This document shows positions 50,143 to 58,351 of a stretch of 64,000 bases of DNA, one piece after another. Within the stretch, counting starts at the first letter, position 1; every line of letters begins with the position of its first letter. The translations under genes were made by a program, and so were the position numbers. The DNA is from an uncultured Dysosmobacter sp. (GTDB taxonomy: Bacteria > Bacillota > Clostridia > Oscillospirales > Oscillospiraceae): assembly GCA_934590165.1 (NCBI GenBank), contig CAKTOO010000005.1:62001-126000 (forward strand). The letters are read 5' to 3'. The notes beneath the pieces were generated by a model, which saw nothing but the letters and a program-made list of their open reading frames with translations, ran no database searches and was not told the origin of the DNA.

Positions 50143-51345
50143 TTAGTCAGCCGCCTTAAAATTGTAAACAGGGCGAATCCGTTGAACAATTTCAACGGTA
50201 GGTTCAATCTGGTCTATGATTTCAGCCATGCTCTTATAGGCCATGGGGGATTCATCCAGGGTTTCGGGCACAACACAGGTCGTATAGATGCCTTCCATCT
50301 CCTTCTGGAACTCTTCCATAGAGAGAGCCTGAAACGCCGCGTGGCGGCTCATGAGACGACCGGCGCCATGCGGAGCGGAGCAGTTCCATTCCTCATTTCC
50401 CTTACCGATACAGATGAGGCTCCCATCCCGCATGTTGATGGGAATGAGTAGCTTTTCTCCCTTCCGTGCGGAGACGGAACCCTTGCGCAGAATCATGGCG
50501 TCCGTATCGATATAGTTGTGGATCGTGGTGAACTCATCGGCAGGAGTAAGCCCCATACCGGACAAAATCACATCCACCATTGCTTTGCGGTTGAGTACCG
50601 CAAATTTCTGCGTCAGCTTCATGTCGTGAATGTAGTCATCGAAGAGTGCGCCTTCCACATAGGCAAGATCCTTGGGAATGCTCAAATCATGCTCACGCTT
50701 GAGAGCCGTGATCGTCTTTTGGATCTCCTTGAACCGGCCCTCTGCCTTCATCCGATCGATCGTAGCCTGGATCTGATAGTGTGCGCCGCCCCAAAGAGCA
50801 CGGCGTCCCTCGTCCTGATAGAAGTTTGCAACCTCAGTCCCAAGATGCCGGCTGCCGGAGTGGACTACCAGAAACAGCCGCCCATCTTCCGCACGATCCA
50901 CCTCGATGAAGTGGTTTCCGCCGCCAAGGGAGCCGATGCTTCTCATCGCGCGATTGAGGTTGACTTGATCTGCGCAACACAGCTGAGACAGATCGAGTTC
51001 CGCATTCAACGCATGGATCTCGTCTCTCACCTCTCGACCGTAGGGAATCTCCTTCCGAATCAGCGCGTCCAAACGCTCGAAATCAATCTCACGCTCGGAC
51101 AATTCCACCGTTTCCATGCCGCAGCCGATATCAACGCCGACCATGCCTGGAACGATTTTGTCCCGAATGGTCATGGTGGTACCAATCGTACAGCCCTTGC
51201 CAGCGTGGACATCAGGCATAACGCGGATCTTGCAGCCCGCGAATTCCTTCTGATCACAGACCGACTGGATCTGGGCGCGGGCTGCATCTTCCAGTACAGG
51301 GGTATAGCAGAAAGCGGTATTATATAATCCTTCTATCTTTACCAT
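50143..51345 (-). CDS. rtcB: RNA-splicing ligase RtcB
   Basis: Joins RNA 2',3'-cyclic-phosphate or 3'-phosphate ends to 5'-OH ends using GTP and Mn2+. The 400-residue protein has metal-binding Cys75 in GVDIGCGME, plus GGGNHFIEV and VHSGSRHLG. The guanylylated His326 lies in SAPHGAGRLMSR. It is the short bacterial form without an archease neighbour. The genes around it encode a TROVE protein, nucleotidyltransferase and CCA enzyme, an RNA-repair set. A terminator-like hairpin lies between it and the TROVE gene. Confidence 0.95.
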   Translation of the reverse strand: MVKIEGLYNTAFCYTPVLEDAARAQIQSVCDQKEFAGCKIRVMPDVHAGKGCTIGTTMTIRDKIVPGMVGVDIGCGMETVELSEREIDFERLDALIRKEIPYGREVRDEIHALNAELDLSQLCCADQVNLNRAMRSIGSLGGGNHFIEVDRAEDGRLFLVVHSGSRHLGTEVANFYQDEGRRALWGGAHYQIQATIDRMKAEGRFKEIQKTITALKREHDLSIPKDLAYVEGALFDDYIHDMKLTQKFAVLNRKAMVDVILSGMGLTPADEFTTIHNYIDTDAMILRKGSVSARKGEKLLIPINMRDGSLICIGKGNEEWNCSAPHGAGRLMSRHAAFQALSMEEFQKEMEGIYTTCVVPETLDESPMAYKSMAEIIDQIEPTVEIVQRIRPVYNFKAAD

Positions 51346-51416
51346 AGCGATTTCCTTTCTTCTTACTTCCTATTTTACGGATAGGCTCCGTTAATTGCAA
51401 CAGCTCTCTTGGTTGC

Positions 51417-51454
51417 AAAAAAAGGAGGCAATAGCCGATCTGCTATCACCTCCT
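51417..51454 (-). terminator. Terminator/attenuator between TROVE and rtcB genes
   Basis: On the minus strand a GGAGG-GATAGC / GCTATT-CCTCC stem is followed by TTTTTTT. It would reduce read-through from the TROVE gene into rtcB. Confidence 0.75.
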
Positions 51455-51465
51455 GCAGTACACAC

Positions 51466-52923
51466 TTATGCCACAATTGCCGCATACCGCTCCGAGCCTA
51501 GGACATCCATCATCAAAGCGAAGGGAGACAGGATGCCTGACTTCAACATGGAAAAGATACGGGCATTGCAGCCGGATACCAACGCGACACCTTGATCGTT
51601 GACACTGACAGGCTGCTGCCGATTACGGCTATTCACATTCCAGAACACCAGATCGGGCAACCGATATCCATGCTCCGAGAAGAGCTTCTGCGCATGCTCA
51701 AAGTTCGTCAGAGAGCAATCTTCGGTGCAGTAATCAAACTCCATGTCCGAAATGATGAAGATCTTTGAGGGCATCTCTTCCTGCGGGACATGGTTTTTCA
51801 CCGCAGCTTTCAAAACAAGCTCGAACACGCGCTGGATATTCGTGTTGGCCACTTCATTGAACTGATGGCAGTACCGCACCTTTTCAAGGATATCCTTTCC
51901 CTCGATCTCCACCAAGCGGGGATTCTCTGAGAAAGTGATGAAGTGGTTATGAAACGCTCCCGTATTTCGCTCGGCATAATAAATGCCCAGGGAGAGCGCG
52001 ACCGTGGCAGGGATGGGATCTGAGCCGCCATACATGGAGCCAGAGCCGTCAATGACAACCAACGCATTCTCTCCGCCTGTGAAATCTTCCTGAGCGTTCC
52101 AGGTGACATCAATCGCTTTCCGCTCTTCTGTTCTAATGTCCCTTTTGAAGAACGGAGCGATTATCTCATAAGGGGTTAGAGTGCCCGTATGGATCTGCTC
52201 GACTCCTTCTGTCACTCGGTTCATAAAAGCTGTGTAGCGTTCGCCGTCATTACGCAGGAATGCCTTCCGGTACTTGAGCATTGCTTTGGAAGGCTGTTTG
52301 GCATAGTCGAAGGCATAGTCCTTCTCGCGGAGGTTATTTTCAATGATGCTGATCTTCACCCGCAGTGCGCTAAGGGTTTTGCGGTACTGTGCATCGTTCA
52401 TACCCAGCGAACGGGCGATATGCTTTGCCTGCCGAATCACGTCATCGTTGGAGGCATTGGCAGATGGGAGCCACTTGGCCAAAAGGGATGCCGATTCGCC
52501 CGCCTCCAGCGCTTTGCAATCGGCTTCGAGTTGCTTTTTGATATACGCAAGAGCCTCCCTCTCACATTTGGTACCCATCAGGGCAAGGAGATCGTCATAG
52601 CGTCCATACTCTGCAATGTAGGGGATGTTCTTTTCCACAGACTGAGGCTCATTGTGCGCAAGCCACTTGAGGATGGTGCGGAAGACGCGGCGCTCCCCGA
52701 TACCGCCACGGATATCTCTTGCGAAAAACAGCGTTTTCATGGCGAGATCAGCATTCTCTGCGTATGCGCGGAGGAATCGATTTGTGATCTCCTCGTCACT
52801 CTCCCTGCGGATTGCACCGATGGTCGCAAACAGATCCAAGCACTCGGATTGAGTGGACTGATATGTAACCGCTCCGTTTTCCGTATGGGTCAGATTCGCT
52901 TCGTTCTTTAGATACTGCAGCAT
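51466..52923 (-). CDS. Ro60-like TROVE/vWA protein (DUF2828 type)
   Basis: A 485-residue protein from the ATG at 52923 (AGGAGGG upstream). The N-terminal helical-repeat region (LFATIGAIRRESDEEI, then FARDIRGGIGERRVF and IAEYGRYDDLLAL) is the TROVE/HEAT ring type. The C-terminal von Willebrand A domain has the metal site DGSGSMYG. Ro60/Rsr rings bind misfolded RNA ends and Y RNA, and work with RtcB in some bacteria. Three Y-RNA-like genes lie directly upstream on the same strand, which supports this role. Confidence 0.85.
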   Translation of the reverse strand: MLQYLKNEANLTHTENGAVTYQSTQSECLDLFATIGAIRRESDEEITNRFLRAYAENADLAMKTLFFARDIRGGIGERRVFRTILKWLAHNEPQSVEKNIPYIAEYGRYDDLLALMGTKCEREALAYIKKQLEADCKALEAGESASLLAKWLPSANASNDDVIRQAKHIARSLGMNDAQYRKTLSALRVKISIIENNLREKDYAFDYAKQPSKAMLKYRKAFLRNDGERYTAFMNRVTEGVEQIHTGTLTPYEIIAPFFKRDIRTEERKAIDVTWNAQEDFTGGENALVVIDGSGSMYGGSDPIPATVALSLGIYYAERNTGAFHNHFITFSENPRLVEIEGKDILEKVRYCHQFNEVANTNIQRVFELVLKAAVKNHVPQEEMPSKIFIISDMEFDYCTEDCSLTNFEHAQKLFSEHGYRLPDLVFWNVNSRNRQQPVSVNDQGVALVSGCNARIFSMLKSGILSPFALMMDVLGSERYAAIVA

Positions 52924-53057
52924 GATGATCCCTCCTAACGCGATCGCAGTAAAATAAGACAAGGCCCGGTTCCCAAAGGAACTGCAAATTTCAGCGTAGT
53001 AACGCCGTGGTCAAAACTTCCCTGACAAGAGTGCTTTTTGCTGTACGGGCCTTTCAC

Positions 53058-53127
53058 AAGATGCCATCATGGTCACAAGATAGTTATAATTACTGTCGGA
53101 GTCATGTTGTGTTGCTGTTGGCATCTT
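53058..53127 (-). ncRNA. Y-RNA-like ncRNA, copy A
   Basis: Ends AAGATGCCA / TGGCATCTT close a ~70-nt RNA. The 5' arm continues with CCAACAGCAA, identical in all three copies. The interior has a CACAA/TTGTG stem but no clear tRNA-like part, so it is the shortest form. The strand is chosen from the TROVE gene and from copy B. Confidence 0.65.
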
Positions 53128-53140
53128 TGAAAGCAAAAAC

Positions 53141-53239
53141 AAGGCACCATATGAAGTGGGAATCGAACCCACGAACGACGGGTATGAGCCGCCTGCTTTC
53201 ACCATCTTAGCTATTCTGATCGTTTGCTGTTGGTGCCTT
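53141..53239 (-). ncRNA. Y-RNA-like ncRNA with tRNA-like module, copy B
   Basis: The outer stem AAGGCACCA / TGGTGCCTT and conserved CCAACAGCAA are as in copies A and C. Inside is a cloverleaf-like module. The D-arm is at 53195-53211, and a 5-bp stem with loop CTCATAC (anticodon position CAT) is at 53177-53193. A perfect T-arm GTGGG-TTCGATT-CCCAC is at 53156-53172. The inner acceptor is weak (ATCAGAA against TTCATAT, 5 of 7 pairs). It resembles YrlA-type Y RNAs that mimic tRNA. Confidence 0.75.
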
Positions 53240-53342
53240 TTCTTTTGGAAATGCAGCGGTCTGGCATTGCAAAACTCAAACGGTTTTGGCTACGAGGCCT
53301 GGCGTCAGAAGTCTCACAGTACTGCCAGCCGATGCATCTCAC

Positions 53343-53455
53343 AAGACGCCGTTGTTTATCATCACAAAGGGACTTTCACCCTTCATCGTCCGACCCGTAG
53401 CCGGATGCTCCATAAGTGAGCTAATGTTGATAGTGTGGGTTGCTGTTGGCGTCTT
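53343..53455 (-). ncRNA. Y-RNA-like ncRNA with tRNA-like module, copy C
   Basis: The outer stem AAGACGCC / GGCGTCTT carries the conserved CCAACAGCAA. The interior has a D-arm-like TA-GCTC...GAGC-A. A stem-loop with loop CTACGGG follows (53389-53405, ACG at the anticodon position). A T-arm-like AAGGG / CCCTT has the non-consensus loop TGAAAGT. It is the longest copy and the first in the direction of transcription. Confidence 0.65.
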
Positions 53456-53668
53456 TCACAAAGCGCATTCATATTCCAATTTCGCCAAATGGCTCATTGG
53501 AGATAGCCTATGATTTCAAGTCATATGCTTCACGGGGTTGCTGTCTGCGCTTTTCGTGATCTTAGGATACCTTCTGTGTCGAGGAAAATCACGGAAAAAA
53601 AGTTGCGAACTCAGCATGCAGGTGATTAAGGGGGAACTCTCAATTTGGAAGAATGCCGTATGCAAACG

Positions 53669-53715
53669 ATATATTTCCGAAATATATTGACTTTCTTCCG
53701 AACTTTGCACATAAT
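53669..53715 (+). promoter_or_regulatory. Promoter and palindromic operator of the 53748 gene
   Basis: The -35 TTGACT (53687-53692) and -10 CATAAT (53710-53715) have a 17-nt spacer. A 19-bp palindrome ATATATTTC-c-GAAATATAT (53669-53687) abuts the -35, and its core TTCCGAA is repeated inside the spacer (53695-53701). This suggests two repressor sites, perhaps bound by the helix-turn-helix at the start of the encoded protein. Confidence 0.7.
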
Positions 53716-53747
53716 AGAATATGAAGAAAGAGTAGGAGGCGGATAAC

Positions 53748-55607
53748 ATGGCTGACTATATGACTGTCAAAGAGGCTGCGAACGAATGGGGCATAACAGA
53801 TCGGCAGGTTTCCGGAATGTGCCTGGCCGGTCGAATCCAGGGAGCCGTAAAAGATGGACGGAGCTGGCTGATTCCATCCAATGCGGAGAAGCCTGTAGAT
53901 CAGCGCATTAAAAGCGGTAACTATGTGAAAGCAGCCAAGCAGACAAACCTCCCTTTGCCAATCGGAATCTCGGATTATCGTTTGGCATCCTCAAGTTACT
54001 ACTACATTGATAAAACGATGATGATCAAGGACTTCCTTGATGAACGTCCGCTGGTATCTCTGTTCACGCGCCCTCGGCGTTTCGGAAAGACCTTGAACAT
54101 GGATATGCTGCGTGTTTTCTTCGAGAAATCGGATGAGGATACTTCCATCTATTTCAAGGATAAAAAGATCTGGAAGTGTGGAAATCACTATCGTAGTTAT
54201 CAGGGAAAATACCCCGTTATCTATGTGACCTTCAAAGATGTCAAGTGCGAGGACTGGAAGACGACATATCAGTCGATCTACCAAATCATCCGCAATGAAG
54301 TGCAGCGGCACATCGAGCTGTTGGAAAGCGATCAGCTCAGCGCCTATGACAAAGAGTATCTGCGAGGTATCCTTGGCGGGACTGCCAGCGAAACGGACAT
54401 CGCCATGTCCTTCATGAATCTCTCTAGAATGCTTCATGCGCATTATGCGGTTGCGCCAATTATCATCATTGATGAATACGATACTCCTATCCAGCAGGGG
54501 TACTCACTCGGCTATTACGATAAGGTGATCTCTTTCATGCGGAATCTTTTCTCCGGAGGCCTCAAGGATAACAGTCACCTGTCTTTCGGCTTAATGACAG
54601 GAATTCTCCGCGTTGCAAAAGAAAGTATCTTCAGCGGATTAAATAATGTCACGATCAATTCTGTCCTCGACAGCAAGTACAGCTCTTACTTTGGCTTTAC
54701 TCCAGATGAAGTTCGAGAGATGGCAGAGTACTATGGCGTTGCTGAAAAATATGATGAGATCTGTGACTGGTACGACGGCTACCGTTTCGGAAGTGCGGAG
54801 ATATTCAATCCGTGGTCTGTGATCAACTATTTCAACAACGGCTGCCAACCGAAAGCGTTCTGGCTTTCTACTGGCAGTAACGATATCATCGGTGAGCTGA
54901 TTGAGGAAGCGGATCAGGATACCTATGATAAACTGACCTCACTTGTTTCCGGGAAGACAATCGTGTCCTATATCGATACCGATGTCATATACCCACAGAT
55001 CAAACAAAACCCTTCTGCTATCTACAGCTTCCTGCTGGTTGCCGGTTATCTGAATGCCGTTAACGTAGATTCGTCTTTTGGTGTCGATTCCATTTGCGAA
55101 CTCGCACTCCCGAATAAAGAGATCTCCTTTGTCTACAACAAGGAGATCTTGCAAAAACTCAATCGTATCATTCCGCAGTCTATTGCACTTTCCGTTCAGG
55201 AAGCCATTTACTCCGGTGACAGCAAGCGCATCCAAGAACTCATCCATAACCTTCTTCTTCAGTCCGCAAGTAGTTTCGATACAGCCGGCGAAAATTTCTA
55301 TCACGGGTTTATGCTCGGTCTATGCGCAATGCTGAGCGGAGCTTACACGACCTCTAACAGGGAGTCTGGAGAAGGTCGATACGATATCCAGATGATGCCC
55401 AAGCGTGCGAGTCTACCTGGCATTTTAATCGAACTGAAGGCGGAAAAAAAGTGTACGGAAGAAAAGCTGAAGCTGCTTTCTGAAACCGCTCTGCAGCAGA
55501 TCAATGACAGGAAATATGATACTGAAATGCTCAGCAAGGGTGTTTCAACGATTTATAAGTATGGAGTGGCCTTCAGCGGAAAGAGTGTATCAGTAACGGT
55601 CGGCTGA
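53748..55607 (+). CDS. HTH + AAA-ATPase-like + PD-(D/E)XK nuclease-like protein
   Basis: A 619-residue protein. The MerR/Xis-like N-terminus (MTVKEAANEWGITDRQV, then SWLIPSN) is fused to an AAA_ATPase-like domain (YIDKTMMIKDFL, then RPRRFGKTLNMDML as a P-loop variant, and IIIDEYDTPIQ). A C-terminal PD-(D/E)XK nuclease-like domain (GRYDIQMMP, then GILIELKAEKKC) completes it. The ATPase-nuclease pair is a widespread bacterial family of unknown role, often thought to be defensive or regulatory. The added DNA-binding domain and operator suggest self-regulation. Confidence 0.85.
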   Translation: MADYMTVKEAANEWGITDRQVSGMCLAGRIQGAVKDGRSWLIPSNAEKPVDQRIKSGNYVKAAKQTNLPLPIGISDYRLASSSYYYIDKTMMIKDFLDERPLVSLFTRPRRFGKTLNMDMLRVFFEKSDEDTSIYFKDKKIWKCGNHYRSYQGKYPVIYVTFKDVKCEDWKTTYQSIYQIIRNEVQRHIELLESDQLSAYDKEYLRGILGGTASETDIAMSFMNLSRMLHAHYAVAPIIIIDEYDTPIQQGYSLGYYDKVISFMRNLFSGGLKDNSHLSFGLMTGILRVAKESIFSGLNNVTINSVLDSKYSSYFGFTPDEVREMAEYYGVAEKYDEICDWYDGYRFGSAEIFNPWSVINYFNNGCQPKAFWLSTGSNDIIGELIEEADQDTYDKLTSLVSGKTIVSYIDTDVIYPQIKQNPSAIYSFLLVAGYLNAVNVDSSFGVDSICELALPNKEISFVYNKEILQKLNRIIPQSIALSVQEAIYSGDSKRIQELIHNLLLQSASSFDTAGENFYHGFMLGLCAMLSGAYTTSNRESGEGRYDIQMMPKRASLPGILIELKAEKKCTEEKLKLLSETALQQINDRKYDTEMLSKGVSTIYKYGVAFSGKSVSVTVG

Positions 55608-55624
55608 ACATTACCGCAAGCAAA

Positions 55625-55689
55625 CAGCTCCTGAGGGACTCTCAGGAGCTGTCCGTTCTTTTGGACATGTGACAATCTAAAGTGATACT
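55625..55689 (+). promoter_or_regulatory. Terminator hairpin, then promoter with operator site B for the WYL genes
   Basis: The stem CAGCTCCTGAG / CTCAGGAGCTG (55625-55651) ends the previous gene. It runs into TGTCCGTTCTTTTGGACA (55650-55667), the same motif as at 34832 and 58285. TTGGAC (55661-55666) and GATACT (55684-55689, 17-nt spacer) form a plausible promoter whose -35 lies inside the motif. Repression by the WYL proteins themselves is the simplest model. Confidence 0.65.
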
Positions 55690-55714
55690 ATCCGGTGAAG
55701 GGGAGGTGGAGAGC

Positions 55715-56959
55715 ATGGCGTATAGCGAGTTGGTCAAAAGCTTTGAACGGATCCGAAACTATATGCGCGAGTTTTATGTCTATGGATTTAAGAGCCGTGA
55801 TGAGTATGGAATGAAGAGCACCAGGAGCTATGATAACGAACGCCGCAGGATCGAAAGCTGGCTGGGTGACTACATGTCTTTTCGCCAGGAGTCATCCGGC
55901 AAGAATGTATTCCTCTCTCTAGATAGCAGAAGAGTCCAGCGTAATCCTCTCTATAAGGCATTCAAAGCTAAGAGCTTTACGGATAAGGACATTACGCTCC
56001 ACTTCTATATTCTGGACATCCTTGCGGATGGTAGCGCACTATCTTCCAAGGAAATTGTTGACCGGATCAATGACAACTATCTCTCGCATTTCAACGGTGA
56101 CTTCTCCCTGGATGAGTCTACCGTGCGGAAGAAGCTCAAAGAATACGAAGAACTTGGCCTTCTACATGCAGAGAAAAGAGGACGTGAAGTCCTATATCAG
56201 AGATCGGATGACGCCTCTATTGACTTGGACTCTTGGGCAGACGCTCTCGCCTTTTACTCGGAAGCAGATCCTCTCGGCGTTGTAGGTTCCTTTCTTATGG
56301 ACAAGATAGAAAAAACCTCTGATATCTTCCGTTTCAAGCACCACTATGTCCTGCATGCACTTGACAGCGATATTCTGTGCGATCTGCTGCTGGCGATCAG
56401 CGAACGCCGAGCGGTGGAGCTCTCTATCTGCAGCTTACGCAATGGGCGCGACTACCAACGAACTGTCTGCCCGCTGAAGATCTACAGCAGCACACAATCC
56501 GGCAGGCAGTACCTCCTCGGCTACCACTACCGTTGCAGACATCTGGCTTTCTTCCGCTTGGACGCAATTAAGAAAGTCGCAGCCGGGAGCGTTGAAAAGC
56601 AGTATGAAAAGTACTTAGGTTTCCAGCAGAAATTCGATGAGCATCTCTGGGGCGTTTCGACTGGCCCGGACTATAACCTGGATCATATTGAGATGACGAT
56701 CCACTTCGGTCCCGGTGAGGAATTCATTCTTCATCGACTGGATCGAGAAAAGCGTCACGGTCGCATAGAGATCCTAGACGAACAGACCTGCCGCTTCGTA
56801 GCGGATGTCTATGACGCCTCGGAAATGCTACCGTGGATTCGAACCTTCATTGGCCGCATTGAGGATCTTCAATGCAGCAGCCAATTTGTCGTAAATACCT
56901 TCTATGAGGATCTGCAACGCATGGAGGCTATGTACGGAGGAGATACCGATGCTATTTAG
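55715..56959 (+). CDS. WYL-domain transcriptional regulator 1
   Basis: A 414-residue protein from the ATG at 55715 (GGGGAGG upstream). A winged-helix N-terminal region (LHFYILDILADGSALSSKEI, then STVRKKLKEYEELGLL) is followed by a WYL ligand-binding domain (RQYLLGYHYRCRHLAFFRL, about 255-280). WYL proteins often sense nucleic-acid fragments or nucleotides and repress defence or repair genes. It overlaps the next WYL gene by 11 nt, and the pair may act as a heterodimer. Confidence 0.85.
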   Translation: MAYSELVKSFERIRNYMREFYVYGFKSRDEYGMKSTRSYDNERRRIESWLGDYMSFRQESSGKNVFLSLDSRRVQRNPLYKAFKAKSFTDKDITLHFYILDILADGSALSSKEIVDRINDNYLSHFNGDFSLDESTVRKKLKEYEELGLLHAEKRGREVLYQRSDDASIDLDSWADALAFYSEADPLGVVGSFLMDKIEKTSDIFRFKHHYVLHALDSDILCDLLLAISERRAVELSICSLRNGRDYQRTVCPLKIYSSTQSGRQYLLGYHYRCRHLAFFRLDAIKKVAAGSVEKQYEKYLGFQQKFDEHLWGVSTGPDYNLDHIEMTIHFGPGEEFILHRLDREKRHGRIEILDEQTCRFVADVYDASEMLPWIRTFIGRIEDLQCSSQFVVNTFYEDLQRMEAMYGGDTDAI

Positions 56960-57872
56960 TGAGATCTACGGCAGTTACTTCAATGTCGTTGCCGCGATTT
57001 TATCCGAGGCTGCGGAGAAAACGCTGACGGCCGGAAAGCTGACTGCTATCGTGCAGGAAAAGGCGTTCGCAGAAAGCGTATTGTCCATTCCTGCCGCCCT
57101 GCAGTCCGAGGCATGGCCGTTGCTGGACAGCGACTTCCACACCGTTCTTCGGGAAAAGCCGACAATGCCTTTGACCACTCTGCAGAAGCGATGGCTGAAA
57201 GCGATCCTCTCAGACCCAAGAATCGCTTTATTTGATCCAGACACGAGTGGCCTTGAGGATGTGGAGCCGTTATATACCCAGGATACCTTCGTCCGGTTTG
57301 ACCAGTACGCAGATGGAGATCCCTATTTCGATCCCAATTATGTTCATTGTTTCCGGATGGTATTGCGGGCGATCCACGAGAATCGGAAGATGCGTATTCG
57401 ATTCCACGGACATACTGGAGTCCGCCATTCTTTTGCCTGCAATCCGTACCGCTTGGAGTATTCGGAGAAGGACGATAAATTCCGGATCTTAGTGACGGGG
57501 ATGCGGAGGATGAACACGATCAACATGGCCCGTATTCGTTCCTGCGAGCTGCTGGAAGAATATGACCCAGGCGCTGTGACCGTGCCGAAAGGACGCCTCA
57601 AAGCACTTACGCTACTTCTCCATGATGAGCGCAATGGCTTGGAGCGTGTCCTATTGCATTTCTCCCATTTTGAAAAGGAGACGCAGAAGCTGGACGAGCA
57701 GCTATATCGAATCACACTCCGATATGACCAAGATGATGAAACAGAGTTGCTGATCCGCGCATTGTCCTTCGGGCCAGTCCTTGAGGTCGTGGCACCCATT
57801 ACGTTTCGGCAACTCATGAGAAATCGAATTCAAAAGCAGGCATTGTATGCAGCCAGAGGATTCAGTCAATAA
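56949..57872 (+). CDS. WYL-domain regulator 2
   Basis: A 307-residue protein starting MLFSEIYGSYFNVVAAIL, GGAGG upstream, overlapping the first WYL gene. The WYL core is recognisable (MRIRFHGHTGVRHSFACNP, then YRLEYSEKDDKFRILVTG, and INMARIRSCEL). A C-terminal extension follows. The N-terminus lacks an obvious winged helix, so it may depend on its partner for DNA binding. A strong terminator follows. Confidence 0.8.
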   Translation: MLFSEIYGSYFNVVAAILSEAAEKTLTAGKLTAIVQEKAFAESVLSIPAALQSEAWPLLDSDFHTVLREKPTMPLTTLQKRWLKAILSDPRIALFDPDTSGLEDVEPLYTQDTFVRFDQYADGDPYFDPNYVHCFRMVLRAIHENRKMRIRFHGHTGVRHSFACNPYRLEYSEKDDKFRILVTGMRRMNTINMARIRSCELLEEYDPGAVTVPKGRLKALTLLLHDERNGLERVLLHFSHFEKETQKLDEQLYRITLRYDQDDETELLIRALSFGPVLEVVAPITFRQLMRNRIQKQALYAARGFSQ

Positions 57873-57881
57873 CAGAAAAAT

Positions 57882-57912
57882 GAGGGCTTTCACTACATGT
57901 GTGAAAGCCCTC
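57882..57912 (+). terminator. Terminator after the WYL pair
   Basis: The stem GAGGGCTTTCAC / GTGAAAGCCCTC. No T-run follows directly, so it is possibly aided by other factors. Confidence 0.7.
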
Positions 57913-58025
57913 AACAATTTAATGATACAGTAATCGCGCAGAGATGTCAATCTGGTCTTGCACATTCGCGCCACATTTCATTGTAATGACTAGTTTTTTG
58001 AAAGATAAGTTGTGTCTTTCCTGCA

Positions 58026-58230
58026 TTGATTTTTTGCCTATCCTATGCTATCTTATAGATACAGAAAGGGTGAGTCCAATGTACAGCTAACTCCCTCTCA
58101 ACTCAAGAAAGCGAGGTTAAATTGATGTTAGATACTAAGAACGAAAGATGAGCCTTGACTGCTTTTGCTGGTGGTCAAGGCTCATCTTTTTCGTGTAAAT
58201 CGCAAGTCCCGAAAGGGGCTTTTTTTGTTT
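58026..58230 (+). promoter_or_regulatory. Attenuator-like leader with two tiny ORFs and two terminators
   Basis: The promoter TTGATT (58026-58031) / TATCTT (58049-58054) has a 17-nt spacer. It is followed by ATG-TAC-AGC-TAA (58079-58090), then an 8-codon ORF MLDTKNER (58125-58151, GAGG upstream). The ORF's TGA lies inside the left arm of the terminator GATGAGCCTTGAC / GTCAAGGCTCATC-TTTTT (58147-58191). A second terminator, AGTCCC-gaaa-GGGGCT-T7, is at 58205-58230. Translation of the leader could control read-through to the exonuclease gene. Confidence 0.65.
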
Positions 58231-58284
58231 GCAGATAATTTGATAATCATCTGTATTCAAGGTGCAAATCGGGATAATTCGCAT

Positions 58285-58302
58285 TGTCCGTTCTTTTGGA
58301 CA
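58285..58302 (+). promoter_or_regulatory. TGTCCG/GGACA inverted-repeat operator, site C
   Basis: TGTCCGTTCTTTTGGACA, identical to site B (55650) and one base different from site A (34832). It is 50 nt before the exonuclease start. TATGAT (58313-58318) could be the -10 of a local promoter. Confidence 0.65.
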
Positions 58303-58351
58303 CCGACAGCTCTATGATGATTACAATCGAACGAAAGAAGGAGCAATTGCC

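Noticed and set aside
53141..53239. Ordinary tRNA-Met on the minus strand
   Set aside because: Anticodon and T-arms look right, but the acceptor stem has only 5 of 7 pairs, there is no CCA, and the unit is enclosed in a longer stem shared with two neighbours. A tRNA mimic in a Y-RNA-like RNA explains more.
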